Below, piece by piece: positions 47,480 to 60,158 of a stretch of 64,000 bases of DNA (the first letter of the stretch is position 1; every line of letters begins with the position of its first letter). The translations under genes and the position numbers were made by a program. Below the pieces are notes generated by a model. It made no database searches, had not been told where the DNA came from, and was given only the letters and a program-made list of their open reading frames with translations. This DNA is from Malus domestica. Taxonomy: Eukaryota; Streptophyta; Magnoliopsida; Rosales; Rosaceae. The DNA is taken from the NCBI RefSeq assembly GCF_042453785.1, contig NC_091673.1, positions 627,501 to 691,500 on the forward strand. Direction: 5' to 3'.

Positions 47480-48235
47480 GGGATATATGGCAGATTAAAG
47501 AGGATTGATCTCCGTAAAGAAAGGTAGCTCCACGCCCAAAATAAAAGGTTGAAATATTCAGCTTAATTGGCACCATAAACCAAATTCCTATTTTTATTGA
47601 CTAAGTTCTCCAAACTACAATTTTCTATGCACATTAGGTTCTCTTTTTCAAGCACATTTAACATTTCCTTTAAAATAATATTTGGGTTATAAGCACATTT
47701 GGCTTATTATTCAGATTTTTATATGTAAACGAAGCGCCATATATATCTCATCGGAAAGACCATAGTTCTTATAACGATATAATTTTTTTTTTAAATTTTT
47801 TTGTTTGTTTATACCATAATAATTTAAATTATATAGATAAGGATTTGAACATTAGGTATAGAGAAGATTATTACGTTACATTAGCTAACTTGGCTAAGCC
47901 TAGTAAAATGAATTTAAAAGTAGAATAGTGGAGGAAATAATGATTAATTATATTTCAAACATAGGACATTACAAAGACTTAAATTTGTTGACAAATAAAG
48001 AAGTTACATATAGCATGTCATATTGTATAAAATAATTCATGACGGTGCTACTTAACAAACAAGAACATTAGAAACCATAACAACGATACAATATTAACAA
48101 TCCAACTATGACTTGGGTCATTTATTTATTCCGGCTAGCTCCACACTAGTACCAAAGTACATATGTCCATGAACACACTGTTAATTAAGTGATTAGTGAT
48201 CAGCTTATCAATAGCTTAATTAATTAGCTAATTAA
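47480..48235. other. Spacer between D3 and D4
   Basis: Shares blocks with the D7-D8 and D9-D10 spacers (for example aaatttgttgacaaataa and ccagctagttccacactag), which marks it as the A-to-B spacer of an older tandem unit. It contains the empty site of the 157-bp MITE (ctaagcctagtaaaatg, about 47893). Confidence 0.6.
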
Positions 48236-48293
48236 CAATGTCCAGTGCAAAAGCATATACGGCGTAATTAAGCCACGACAGTGGCCTCTGGGG

Positions 48294-48627
48294 TGTAAGA
48301 AGGATGAAGTTCAAAAGTGTGATCCAAATGAAGAGACTATCAATGGTTAAAATAAAAGCCATGTGTCAAAAGATTAAATCAGCTAAAATACATTTAGTTA
48401 GTTAGTTGGAATCTGGAGAGGTTAGATAACTTGGTTAGAAGAAGTTAGTTGAGATAAGGAGGTTATGAATTACTTGCTTCACAAGTCTTGTAGCTGAACA
48501 CATATATAAGTGAGCGTTGTAAATCATACGGTATTAAGAAAGAAAGCTTTTATCTGATATACATCTCTATCTCTTTTTCTCTCTCTGTTCAACCTTTTCT
48601 ATTTCTCTCTGTGAAACTATCTTAACA
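48294..48627 (+). repeat. Left LTR of the Copia element
   Basis: 334 bp, TG...CA ends, followed directly by the primer-binding site. Confidence 0.88.
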
Positions 48628-51600
48628 TGGTATCAGAGCCGGACGATCCGGTGCTTCCGCTTCCTACACATTTTCTTCTCTTCTCTACCCTCTAGTTTGC
48701 ATCTTTCTGTGATATTTGGCGTTGGAAACATACCAGTCGCTTCGAAGGTTGGTTTCTTCTCGTTTGCCCACCAACTGTTTGATCAAAAGTCTCAATCAAA
48801 GTTCGTCACGCAAATCTGCAAAATGGTCACTGCTGCTCAATTGCAAATTGTTCAGTTTCCTATTACTGGTCTTCTCTCCACCGTCTCCACTTCTGTTACA
48901 GTAAAACTCGATGATTCAAACTATCTTACATGGAGCTTTCAAGTTCGATTGCTTCTGGAAAGTCATGGCATTATGGGGTTTATCGATGGTTCACGAAAGT
49001 GTCCACCAAGATTCAATGAAGATTCTAACACTGAAGGGATTGAAACTGATGACTATTTAGTCTGGAAAATGCACGATCGTGCACTAATGCAATTGCTCAT
49101 AGCCACATTATCAACGACTGCCATTTCATGCATCATTGGGTGCCAGAGTTCTGCATAAATGTGGTTGAATCTTACTGAGCATTTTTCTGCGGTGACAAAA
49201 GCTACAATCTTTCAGATGAAGACAGAGCTTCAGAATATCAAGAAAGGGTCTGAATTCGTTTCTGTTTATCTTCAAAAGATTAAGGATGCAAGGGATTATC
49301 TTGCTGCAGCTGGAGTATTATTTGATGATGAAGATATCATTATTCTTGCATTGAAAGGATTACCTTCAGATTTCAACACGTTCCGATGTGTGATCAGAGG
49401 ACGGGAAAATGGAATATCTCTCAAAGATTTCAGGTCTCAACTTTTGGCAGAAGAAGCAATCATCAATCAATCGTTTGACAGTTCTCCTGGTTTGTCCTTT
49501 GGTAGTACTATGGAGGACCAAGTTCTGCCAGTCATAGTCAAGGGTCTACTCACGGTAGTGGATCGTATAACACTTTCAATGGTGGTTATCACACTTATGG
49601 TAAAGGGAGTTCTTTCAGAGGCAGAGGGAAAGGCCGTCTTCAGTACAATTCAACTCCAAGATTTTCTAATGGTAATCCCGGTATTCTTGGTACTCCAAAA
49701 CCATACCAGTCCTACTGTCCGGATCACCCATCAGAAATCCCCACCTGTCAAATATGCAACAAAAAGGGTCATGTTGCTGCAGATTGCTTCCAAAGACATA
49801 ACACCACCGCCTCAAACTCTCCTATTCAATGCCAGATATGTTGGAAATATGGACACTCAGCCCTTCAATGCTACCACATGAGTAATTTTGCCTATCAAGG
49901 GCGGCCCCCAACTCCTAATCTCACAGCTATGCATGCAAATCATCAACCTTCAGCACCAACTTAGCAATTTTGGATTGCAGATACTAGGGCTACATCACAC
50001 ATGACCTCTGAATTGGCAAACCTGGATCTATCTACTCCATATCAAGGGTCCGATACAATTACTACTGCTAGTGGTGCAGGTTTGCATATTTCAAATATTG
50101 GCACTTCTACATTGGTTGCCCCACATCATTCTCTCACTCTTAAGAATGTTTTACATGTTCCAAAGCTTTCCCAGCATTTGTTATCAATTTATCAACTATG
50201 CAAGGACAATAAGTGTCGATTCATTTGTGATGATGTTTCTTTTTGGGTTCAGGACAAATCCACAGGGAAAATACTCATCCAGGGGCTGTGTAAAGCTGGT
50301 TACTATCTTATACCTTTCATCTCATCCCACAAGCAGTCATCCTCATCATCTGCATCTCATTCATGTTTCCTTGCAAAACCGGTTCATTCAAGTATATGGC
50401 ACAAAAGGCTAGGGCACACATCCAACGCAATTACTTCTGCAATCCTTCATCAATCTCAAGTTTCTGCATCATTAGATACATGTTCATCACCTTGTACACC
50501 ATGTTTAGAGGGCAAATTTACCAAATTACCTTTTCGTATTCCTGTTTCTAAATCTGTACACCCTTTAGAGAAAATCCACAGTGATGTATGGGGCCCTGCT
50601 CATTTGCTATCTTATGAAGGATTTAGATATTATGTAACCTTCATAGATGATTGTACTCGTTATACATGGATTTTTCCATTACGAAATAAAACAGAAGTCT
50701 TTGCAACCTTTGTTCAGTTTCATGCTTATTTGAGTACCCAATTTTCTGCTGTAGTCAAAATATTCCAAAGTGATGGTGGTGGTGAATATACAAGTAATAA
50801 GTTTCAACAGTTTTTGGCACAACATGGCATTTTACATCACAAATCATGTCCTTATACACCTGAATAGAATGGTTTAGCAGAACGAAAACATAGGCACATT
50901 GTCGAAATTGCAATCACCTTTATTCAAACTGCAAAACTGCCTAACCAATTTTGGGTTCATGCTTGTGCTACTGCTTCTTATCTGATCAATCGAATGCCAT
51001 GTGCTTTATTACATATGAAATCCCCTTTTCAAATGCTATATCACACTGTTCCTGACATTAAACATCTCCGAGTCTTTGGTTGTGCGTGTTTTCCTCTGCT
51101 AAAACCATACAATACCTCTAAATTTCAGCCTAAAACAGCCACTTGTGTGTTTTTGGGATATGCTAGTCAATACAAGGGCTACATATGTCTTGATTTTATT
51201 ACGGGCAAATTATATGTCTCTAGACATGTGTTGTTTGATGAAGCTAGTTTTCCATACTCAAATCCCATATTTTCTTCTTCTTTTCAAATGTTTCCTGCAT
51301 CATCTCAGTTACATTCATCACAAAGTCCAGTGCATCCACCATAGTTCACACCAATCATTACATTATCAAATCAAGTATCATCACCCTCATCTCATTCATT
51401 ATCATCTCCGACCACAGAATCTTTGCCTATGCATTCATCTAGTGCTTCAGAATCTCTTTCTGCATCTCGAGCCTCAAAATCATTGGATACAGTTGCATCT
51501 CGAGCCTCAGAGTCCATTTCTTTACCTTCCCATGAACACACTGCAGTACATGCACCCAGGGACTTATCACCAAATCCCATGCCCTTCTCTAGTGTTGGTA

Positions 51601-52319
51601 CATAGCACCCTATCCATGTGGATCCTGATTTTCACCCTGAGAGTCTAAGTGTGGTTTTACCTATACCACTGAATGTTCAACCTATGCAGACAAGGTCGAA
51701 GAATGGGATGTTCAAACCGAAAGTGTTTTTAGCCACAGTTACTTCTGAACCTAAAACATTTAAAAGTGCAACACTGATTCCTGAATGGCATCATGCAATG
51801 AAAGAGGAAATATCAGCTCTTCATTCTCAAAAGACTTGGACTTTGGTACCCTTACCACCTGCTAAGAATTTAGTCGGGTGTAAATGGATTTACAAAATCA
51901 AGAAACATGCAGATGGCTCCGTGGCAAGGTATAAGGCACGGCTTGTAGCACAGGGATATAGTCAAGAAGAGGGAGTTGATTACTTAGAGACTTTTAGTCC
52001 GGTAGTGAAACCTACAACTATACGACTGATATTTGCCTTAGCTGCTCAATTCAAGTGGACTCTTTGGCAGTTAGATGTTAAAAATGCCTTTCTCCATGGC
52101 ATCCTTTAAGAGGAAGTGTATATGGTGCAGCCTCCGGGGTTTGAAAGTACATCACATCCCTCAGACTATGTTTGCAAACTTCACAAATCATTATATGGCC
52201 TAAAGCAGGCTCCTCGAGCCTGGAATGAGCGATTTACCAGTTTCTTACCCAGTTTGGGATTTCAGGTATCCTCGGCTGATCCGTCTTTGTTTGTACAACA
52301 GTCTACAAAGGGCACTCAA

Positions 52320-52563
52320 CTAAAATACATATAGTTAGTTAGTTGGAATCTGGAGAGGTTAGATAACTTGGTTAGAAGAAGTTAGTTGAGATAAGGAGGT
52401 TATGAATTACTTGCTTCACAAGTCTTGTAGCTGAACACATATATAAGTGAGCGTTGTAAATCATATGGTATTAAGAAAGAAAGCTTTTATCTGATATACA
52501 TCTCTATCTCTTTTCTCTCTCTGTTCAACCTTTTCTATTTCTCTCTGTGAAACTATCTTAACA
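52320..52563 (+). repeat. Right LTR of the Copia element (partial)
   Basis: Matches the last 245 bp or so of the left LTR almost exactly. Confidence 0.88.
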
Positions 52564-52869
52564 TGGGGAAGCCCTCAGTTTGGCAAACAACAACATAATT
52601 ACTTTTTCTCACGTAGGTTCCCATGAAGCGATTAGTTTGAGACTCCATGTCCTACCCTCAACAACCATCGTCCGTTTAAACAATTATCAAAACAAAATAT
52701 GGTAAATATGAATGCTTAAAATCGTAATAATATATGTTAACAATGAAATTGAGTAACAATATTGAGGAAGAAGAAGTATTACTGGTGGCCACCAAAAGCA
52801 ACAGGAAGACGCAGGTAGTTGGGAGAAAACGCATGGACCGTTTTCTATGTATCTGTAACAAGTTTGTAG

Positions 52870-53925
52870 TTAAGATTTCAAACTTAGGGTAACTCAGAAT
52901 GATATTATTGATATATATAGGTTCTTATAAATTCATAATATAGGAATACCCAAGGATGAAACCAAAGATCTATATGGACATGGGCATCCTATAAAACAAA
53001 ATCATACATATTAAAAAGCTCAAGAATTTACTAACAAAACACATATATTAACCCATAAAATTTTTCGTATAACATATTACAATATCACACGACGCATTTT
53101 CAAGTTTTGAAAGTATTGCATGACAATTTCATTACCAATACCATCAAATATCTCTTCTTCTTTTTTAAATATCCATGTTATTATTCATCCATAATTTCCT
53201 TCTGATTTTTGAATTGATTATTTGAAAATTTCATAGCTTAAAATGCTCTATCACGTAAAATTACTATATGTACAATTTTTTTCACAAAAAAAACTGAGTT
53301 GGGGCATCCGCCTCTTGGGCCCAAGGTGGCTCCGTCCTTAGCAATACCACACATGCTATGTAGAGAAGTGAGAGAAAAATATGAAAGTGTTTTTTTTTTT
53401 CAAAAAAAATGTGGAAGAGTCTTTTGAAATGTCATCAAGAAAACATTATCTTAAAAGACCATTTCTTCTAAAATAAAGTAAAAAACAATTAATTAAGTCC
53501 TTGCTTAAAAGTTGCTTAAGCAACTTCGAACCTTTACTAATTTTTTTCTGGTGCATCAACCTCACCTTGTCTTACATATGCTGTTACCGGTTTAAAAGTC
53601 AAAAGAATATAATACAACCGAAGGTGTGGATAAAAAAGTACATTTGAAATTGACAATGTGACTTAACAATTTTTGAGATACAAATTAAAGTAATGTGTTG
53701 AATCCAAGTACACTAAGTGAAATATTTTCAACAATGCCTTGTCAAAATGGCAAAAAAGTTTCGTTATTAGCATTTGACGATAATTATCATGCACTCTTTC
53801 TTAATGGAAAGACAGTAAACAAAAGAAGAGTATGTGGTGATTATCTGGAATGTTAGCAATAACCCTGAAGAAAAATATGATAATAGGCGATTAAAAATGC
53901 ATAAGGTGCGGTGAAAATACTAAAC
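52870..53925. other. Spacer between D4 and D5 (B-to-A type)
   Basis: No gene. Includes a block (gggcatccgcctcttgggcc, about 53298) repeated at about 55329, 58286 and 61272 in later units. These repeats define the B-to-A spacer of the tandem array. Confidence 0.6.
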
Positions 53926-54065
53926 AATACATAAAAATAATGATCCTTGGAGGGTCATTCAATTTATTAGCAAAAGCAAGCCTGTGGATACATGGTCATA
54001 TCAATCAATTTCATTACACAAGCACAATCTCCACACAAATTACAGTTCTATTTATACCAAATCAA

Positions 54066-54423
54066 TTAGCACTTTTTATTGCATATGCATCTACGACGGA
54101 AGCCATGACATTCGCCTCCAATAAATTTTTCCGTTTTGCAGGTGTTTTTACAGTTGGTAGACGAAAAGCACATCCCCTTGAACTTGCCGCTTGTAGCCTC
54201 GCATGTCCTTTCCTTAACTGCCTTGCCTGACTTGCTCCTTGCCTCAACACCCATTGGCCCCATCTCTGTCAAATCGAATTACATTAAATATAAATATTTT
54301 GTTTTTTGTCAAATGAGACTCTTTATTCGAAACATCATAAGAAATTAATTATTAATAAGAGATATAATTACCGGTAGCGGAAAAAAGTAGGACAAGGATG
54401 AAGGTGGCTGAAACAAGACGCAT
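54066..54423 (-). CDS. Defensin D5, lineage A, with altered start
   Basis: Model: complement(join(54066..54265, 54372..54423)), 83 residues. The usual first codon is ATT here (54433-54435), so translation would start at the internal Met: MRLVSATFILVLLFSAT, still a plausible signal peptide. Linker [19 protein letters not shown] and domain RTCEATSGKFKGMC, gamma-core [13 protein letters not shown], ending KKC; eight cysteines. Otherwise intact. Confidence 0.82.
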
Positions 54424-54719
54424 TGAATGCTCAATTTGAATTTATTTGTATGTGATATGTGTGCTTGTGTATGATAAGAGAGATCTCAGACGCTAATGCA
54501 AAGAACAATAACCATGCAAGACTTATTATATAGGAATCTAGGGCAAATTAAAGAGTGTTGGTCTCCGTAAAAAGAGGTAGCTTATACTTAACCAACAGTG
54601 AATTATTTCAGCTAGTTCCACACTAGCACCAAAGTACATGCGTCCATGCACCCACTAATAATTAAGTGATAAGTGACCAGCTCATCACTAGCTTAATTAA
54701 TTAGATAATTAACAATTTT

Positions 54720-54880
54720 TTTGTGCAAAAGCATCTGCGGCTTAAACCCAAGAACGACCACCAGTAAAGCCCTTAGTTTGGGAAACAACTGCAAAGTTAC
54801 TTTTACTCACGCAAGTTCCATTGAAGCGGTTAGTCTTGAGATTCACAGGTTCTACCTTCAGCAACTTTTCCTCCTTTAAA
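54720..54880 (-). pseudogene. Defensin D6, lineage B relic
   Basis: Only exon 2 is recognisable (RTCESQD-like start and FCTKK-like end) and the frame is not maintained. The region where exon 1 should lie (about 54930-54980) is replaced by a TA microsatellite and spacer sequence, and the promoter side of the unit is shortened. Confidence 0.7.
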
Positions 54881-54899
54881 CAATTATTCCAAACAAAAT

Positions 54900-55970
54900 A
54901 AGGTTACAATGCATGCTTATAATCATGTATAATACATACATACATATATATATATATATATTCATACTACAGCAATACATCAGGGACGAAGTTTGAGATC
55001 GATTTGACTCGGGATATCTTAAAAAACAAAGTCATAAATTAAAAGGCTTAAGAATTAACTAACAAAGGACATATATTAATCCATAAAATATTTCATACAA
55101 CATATTACAATATCTCACAATGCATTTTAAGTTTTGAAAGCTTTGCATAACAACTTCATTACCAATACCTTCAAATATCTATTCCTATACAAATAACCAT
55201 GTTATCATTCATCCATTAATTTTCTTACGATTTCTCAATTGATCCTTTAAAAATTTCATAACCTAAAATGCTCTATCACTTGAAATTATAATATGCAATA
55301 TGTATGATTTTTTCACAAAAAACCGAGTTAGGGCATCAGCCGCTTGGGCCGAAGGTGGCTCCATTCTTGGCAATACTCCACATACTATGCAGAAAAATGA
55401 GAGAAAATTATGAAAGTGTTTTAAGAAAAAAAAAATGTGGAAGAGTTTTAAAATGTTAATTAACAAGAAAATATTAATCTTTAAGGACTATTTCTTCTAA
55501 AATAAAATAAAATAAAAATAAACAATTAAGTCTTTTCTTAAAAGTTCCTTAAGCAATTTCGAACCTTTTCCTAATTTTTTTTCTTGTGCATTAACCTCAC
55601 CTTGTCTTACATATATTACAACTGGTTTAAAGGTCAAAAGAACTTAATACAATAGAAGGTGTGGCTAGAAAAGTACATCTGAAATCGACAATGCGACTTA
55701 AATAATCTTTGTGACACAAATAAAAGTAATGTGTTGAATCCAAGTATACACTAAGTGAAAAATTTCAACAAAATGCCTTGTCAAAATGAAACAAAAAAAA
55801 TTGTTATTAGCATTTAACAATAATTATCTATCACTCCTTCTTAATTGAAAGTCAATAAACAAAAGAAGAGTCTGTGGTGATAATCTGGAATGTTAATTAT
55901 AACTCTGAAGAAAAACATATAGGATAATAGGCGATTAAAAGTACGTAAGGGGCAGTAAAAACACTACACT
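54900..55970. other. Spacer between D6 and D7 (B-to-A type)
   Basis: Repeat-unit sequence shared with 52870-53925, 57980-58930 and 60900-61800. (TA)n near 54945-54960. No gene seen. Confidence 0.6.
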
Positions 55971-56107
55971 AGACATATGAATAATGATCCATGCACGGTC
56001 ATTCAATTTATTAGCAAAAGCAACCATGTGGATACAGGGCCATATCAATCCATCGCATTACACAAGCACGGTTTCTACACAGATTACGTTTATTTTTAAC
56101 AAATTAA

Positions 56108-56456
56108 TTAGCACTTTTTGGTGCACACGCATGTACGGGTCAAGCCACTACATTTGCCTCTGGTGAATTGCTCTTTTCTGCAGGTGTGTTTACAATTGTT
56201 GGACGAAAAGCACAACCCTTTGAACAAGGTGCTCGGAACCTCGCAAATCTTTCCCTCAATTGCCTTGCTTGACTCAGTCCTTGCCTCAACACTCATTGGC
56301 CCCATCTCTAAAGATCAAAATTTTTTTTGTTAAAAAAGATGCTTTATTCGAAACATCATAAAAAATTAATGATTAAAAGGAGGTATAATTACCGGTAGCA
56401 GCAAAAAACATGACAAGAATGAAGGCGGCTGAAACCAGACGCATTGAACGCTCCAT
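56108..56456 (-). CDS. Defensin D7, lineage A (KICE subgroup)
   Basis: Model: complement(join(56108..56307, 56393..56456)), 87 residues. Signal peptide MERSMRLVSAAFILVMFFAA, linker EMGPMSVEARTESSKAIEG, domain KICEVPSTLFKGLC, SSNNCKHTCRKEQFTRGKC, SGLTRTCVCTKKC. Eight cysteines are kept, but the gamma-core differs from D1/D3/D5 (RGKCSGLTRTCVC in place of [13 protein letters not shown]). D7, D9 and D11 form a subgroup made by recent unit duplication. TATA box TATATAAAAAGCC lies near 56560-56572. Confidence 0.92.
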
Positions 56457-56944
56457 TTGAATCTGTGTGTTTGTGACTTGAACTGTGTGTTTCTGTGTGT
56501 GTGCTTGTGTGTGATAAGAGAGATCTTAGACGCTGATGCAAAGAACAATAACCATGGAAGGCTTTTTATATAAGGATGTAGCGCAACTTAAAGAGGATCG
56601 GTCAGCGTAAAGCGAGGTTGCTCCACACCCAAAATACAAAGTTGAAATTTCCAACCTAAGAGGCACCGTAAACAAAATTTCTATTTTTGATGACTAAGTT
56701 ATCCGCCATACATTTTTCTATGCATATTAGGGTTTCTTTTTCGAGCACATTTAACTTTTGCTTTTAAAAGAATATTTGGGTTTTAACTTTTAAGCAAATT
56801 TGACTTATTATTCACATTTTTATATGTAAATGAAGCGGCATATATATATCTCACATAAAACACCATAGTTCTTATCATGATTTGCACATTAGGTGTAGAC
56901 GAAGATTATGTTGCTTTCGGTAACGTGGTTAAGCCTAATAAAAA

Positions 56945-57099
56945 GGGAACTTTAACGAAAAACACCCGGTACTGTTCACTTTAACGAAAAACTACATTTT
57001 TACACTAAAAAGTCAATCATGGTACTATTCACTTTACCCTTTATTTTGTCCTTATCATTAAAACTCAAAGTTTTCAAGCCCTTTTCATTAGTTTTCCTT
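56945..57099. mobile_element. MITE, 155 bp, at the AATAAAAA site of the D7-D8 unit
   Basis: Begins gggaactttaacgaaaa and ends gttttcctt. Inserted after cctaataaaaa, the same site used by 60002-60158 in the next unit, but in the opposite orientation. Confidence 0.75.
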
Positions 57100-57250
57100 A
57101 ATATGTTAAAGTAGAACCTTGAGGAAATGATGGTTAATTGTATTTTGTAGGGCATTACAAGGAATTAAATTTGTTGATAAATAAGAAGTTACACAGTACG
57201 ACATACTGTACGAAGTAACTCATGACGGTGATACTTAATAAACAAAAATA

Positions 57251-57366
57251 TTGTCCGTTTATCGTACATCGTGCAGTCAGTTTTTATTAAGTACTATTTA
57301 TGTTTATTGTTAAATAAAAATATTTAAAATAATTTCTGACCGCACAATGTACGATGAACAGACACG
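57251..57366. mobile_element. MITE, about 116 bp, only in the D7-D8 unit
   Basis: Inverted arms ttatcgtacatcgtgcagtc and gaccgcacaatgtacgatga. Absent from the equivalent sites at about 60312 and 63724. Shares its core with 13002-13225. Confidence 0.7.
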
Positions 57367-57523
57367 AAAAACCATAACAGAGATACGATATTAATTAATA
57401 ACCCAACAGTGAATTATTCCAGCTAGTTCCACACTAGCACCAAAGTACATGCGTCCATGCACCCACTAATAATTAAGTGATAAGTGATCAGCCCATCACT
57501 AGCTTAATTAATTAGCCAATTAA

Positions 57524-57736
57524 CTATTTTTTTGTGCAAAAGCATCTGCGGCATAAACCCAAGAACCAGCCACTAGGGAAGCCCTTAGTTTGACAAACAA
57601 CTACACAATTACTTTTACTCACGCAAGTTCCATTGACGCGGTTACTCTGAAACTCGCAGGTCCTACCCTCACCAACTGTCGTCCATTTAAACAATTATTT
57701 CAAACAAAATAAGGTTACTATGCATGCTTATAATCG

Positions 57737-57777
<41 letters not shown>

Positions 57778-57871
57778 CGATGAAGATAGTTAACAAGATC
57801 GAGCAAGAAGAAATACTACCGCTTGCAACCAAAAGTAGCAGGTAGAAGCAGATAGTTGGGAGAAAACGCAT
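57524..57871 (-). CDS. Defensin D8, lineage B, lacking the eighth cysteine
   Basis: Model: complement(join(57524..57675, 57820..57871)), 204 bp, 67 residues, open throughout. Signal peptide MRFLPTICFYLLLLVASVGE; domain GRTCEFQSNRVNGTC, VSKSNCVVVCQTKGF, PSGWFLGLCRRCFCTKK then stop. The canonical terminal cysteine is missing because the frame ends one residue short; sister copies D6 and D12 also lack it, so the change seems inherited. The usual GxC gamma-core is GWFLGLC here. It could still fold with three disulfides, or be a recent pseudogene. Expression is unknown. Confidence 0.6.
57738..57776. repeat. (TA)n microsatellite in the D8 intron
   Basis: About 38 bp of uninterrupted TA between the two exons of D8. 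Confidence 0.85.
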
Positions 57872-58930
57872 GGAACGCTCTTTATGTGTATATAACTAGT
57901 TTACACTTAAGATTTCGAACTTAGGGTAACTTAGAATGACACCATTGATATATATATATATATATATATATAAGCTCTTATAAATTCAAACAATAGCAAT
58001 ATATCAGGGATGAAGTCTGAGATCTATATGAATTGGGACATCCTAAAAAATAGTCATACATTAAAAAGCTTAAGAATTACAATATCACACAACGCATTTT
58101 TAAGTTTTGAAAGCATTGCATAACAATTTTATTACCAATACCATCAAATATTTGTTCCTATAAAAATTACAATGTTATCATTCATCCACCAATGTTTTTA
58201 CAATCTCTCAATTGATCATTTAGAAATTTCATAACCGAAAATGTTCTATTATGTGAAATTATAATATGCAATATATACAATTATTGCATCAGCCCCTTGG
58301 GCCCAAGGTGGCTCCGTTCCTGGCAATACCACACATACTATGCAGAAAAGTGAGGGAAAAATATTAAAGTGCTTTAGGAAAAAAAATATGGAAGAGTCTT
58401 TTAAAATGTTACCAAGAAAATATCAATCCTTAAGGACAATTTCCTCTAAAATAAAATAAAATAAAAATAAACAATTAAGTCTTTGCTAAAAAGTTGCTTA
58501 AGCAATTTCGAACCTTTTCCTAATTTTTGTTTTCTCGTGCATCAACCTCACCTTGTTTTACATATATTACTACTGGTTTAAAAGTCAAAAGAATATAATA
58601 CAACAGAACGTGTGGATAGAAAAGTACATCTGAAATCGACAATTCATGCGACTTAAATAATCTTTGTGACACAAATTAAAGTAATGTGTTGAATATAAGT
58701 ACACTAAGTGAAAATTTTAAACAAAATGCCTTGTCAAAACGGAAAAAAAAAATTGTTATTAGCATTTGACTATAATTATCCATCACTCTTTCTTTATTGA
58801 AAGTCAATAAACGAAAGAAGAGTATGTGGTGACTATCTAGAATGTTAATAATAACCCTAAAGAAAAACATACAAGATAATAGGCGATAGTAGGCGATTAA
58901 AAGTACATAAGGCGCGGTGAAAACACTACA
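57872..58930. other. Spacer between D8 and D9 (B-to-A type)
   Basis: D8 promoter side first, with a second TA tract near 57950-57972, then the conserved B-to-A spacer. No gene seen. Confidence 0.6.
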
Positions 58931-59069
58931 CTAGACATATGAATAATGATCCATGCAGGGTCATTCAATTTATTAGCAAAAGCAACCATGTGGATACAGG
59001 GTCAAATCAATTCATAGCATTACACAAGCACGGTCTCTACAGAGATTACATTTCTTTTTAACTAATTAA

Positions 59070-59417
59070 TTAACACTTTTTGGTGCACATGCATGTACGG
59101 GTCAAGCCACTACATTTGCCTCTGGTGAATTGCTCCTTTCTGCAGGTGTGTTTACAGTTGTTAGAGGAAAAGCACAACCCCTTGAACAAGGTGCTCGGAA
59201 CCTCACAAATCTTTCCCTCAACTGCCTTGCTTGACTCAGTCCTTGCCTCAACACTCATTGGCCCCATCTCTAATGATCAAATATTTTTTGTTGAATAAGA
59301 TGCTTTATTCAAAACATCATAAAAATTTAATTATTAAAAAGAGGTATAATTACCGGTTGTGGCCAAAAGCATAACAACAACGAAGGCGGCTGAAACAAGA
59401 CGCATTGAACGCTCCAT
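59070..59417 (-). CDS. Defensin D9, lineage A (KICE subgroup)
   Basis: Model: complement(join(59070..59269, 59354..59417)), 87 residues. Signal peptide [20 protein letters not shown]; linker EMGPMSVEARTESSKAVEG; domain KICEVPSTLFKGLC with gamma-core RGKCSGLTRTCMC and terminal KKC. The mature part differs from D7 at one residue (Met for Val). Eight cysteines, intact splice sites, TATA box (ttttatatagg complement) near 59532. Confidence 0.92.
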
Positions 59418-59796
59418 TTGAATCTGCGTGTATGTAAGTATGTGCTTGATCCGCGTGTTTCTGTGTGTGTGCTTGTGTGTGATAAGAGAGATCTTAGACG
59501 CTGATAGAAAAAAAAATAACCATGGAAGGCTTTTTATATAGGGGTCTAGCGCATATTAAAGAGGATCTGTCTCCATAAAGCGAGGTAGCTCCACACCCAA
59601 AATACAAAGTTGAAATTTCCAACTTAAGAGGCACCATAAACAAAATTTCTATTTTTGATGACTAAGTTCTCCGCCATACATTTTTCTATACATATTAAGG
59701 TTTCTTCTTCAAGCACATTTAACTTTTGCTTTTAAAAGAATATTTGGGTTAAGCACATTTGACTTATTATTCACATTTTTATATGTAAATGAAGCG

Positions 59797-59803
59797 GCAT
59801 ACA

Positions 59804-59852
<49 letters not shown>
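59797..59852. repeat. Compound microsatellite (CATA)n(TA)n
   Basis: Compound tract in the D9-D10 spacer; the paralogous positions hold short TA runs in D7-D8 (about 56842) and a (GT)n tract in D11-D12 (63390-63410). Confidence 0.8.
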
Positions 59853-60001
59853 CTCACATAAAAGACCATATTTGTATGTTTTTTACACAAGTTTTGGTCT
59901 GTCTGTACCAAATTAATCTAAATTATATAGATCAGGATTTGCACATTAGGTGTAGACGAAGATTACGTTGTTTTAGGTAACATGGCTAAGCCTAATAAAA
60001 A

Positions 60002-60158
60002 AGGAAAACTATAAAAATGGCTTGAAAACTTTGAGTTTTAATGATAATGACAAAATAAAGGGTAAGGTGAATAGTACATAATTGACTTTTTAGTGTAAAA
60101 ATGTAGTTTATTTTTCGTTAAAGTAAACAGTACCGGGAGATTTTCGTTAAAGTTCCCT
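60002..60158. mobile_element. MITE, 157 bp, with AATAAAAA duplication, in the D9-D10 unit
   Basis: Flanked by AATAAAAA (59994-60001 and 60159-60166), an 8-bp hAT-like duplication. Opposite orientation to 56945-57099 at the same paralogous position. The D11-D12 unit shows the empty site (cctaataaaaatggatg, about 63566). Confidence 0.85.

Larger units (their letters stand above)
48294..52563 (+). mobile_element. Ty1/Copia LTR retrotransposon, 4,270 bp, broken
   Basis: Left LTR 48294-48627 (TGTAAGAAGG to CTTAACA), then a primer-binding site TGGTATCAGAGC (initiator Met tRNA) at 48628. Right LTR, partial, 52320-52563. Target duplication TGGGG (48289-48293 and 52564-52568). Parts in order: gag (about 48823-49880), zinc knuckle, GAG-pre-integrase (about 50370-50540), integrase core (about 50560-51000), and the first part of reverse transcriptase (about 51760-52320). 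The order integrase before reverse transcriptase identifies Copia. It is a fossil with several breaks and an incomplete pol. The LTRs differ at only about three positions, so it is young. Confidence 0.92.
48238..52834 (-). pseudogene. Defensin D4, lineage B, split by a Copia element
   Basis: Exon 1 (52783-52834) reads MRFLPTTCVFLLLLVAT. Exon 2 is in two parts, 52569-52673 and 48238-48288, on either side of the Copia insertion and its TGGGG duplication. The 3' part still ends in FCTGHC and stop, the complete lineage-B terminus with the last cysteine. The splice acceptor and parts of the domain are degenerate, so the copy was probably decaying already before the insertion. Confidence 0.8.

Noticed and set aside
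52676-52861. 61-codon minus-strand frame as an independent small gene
   Set aside because: It is exon 1 of the lineage-B defensin relic D4 read through into its intron.
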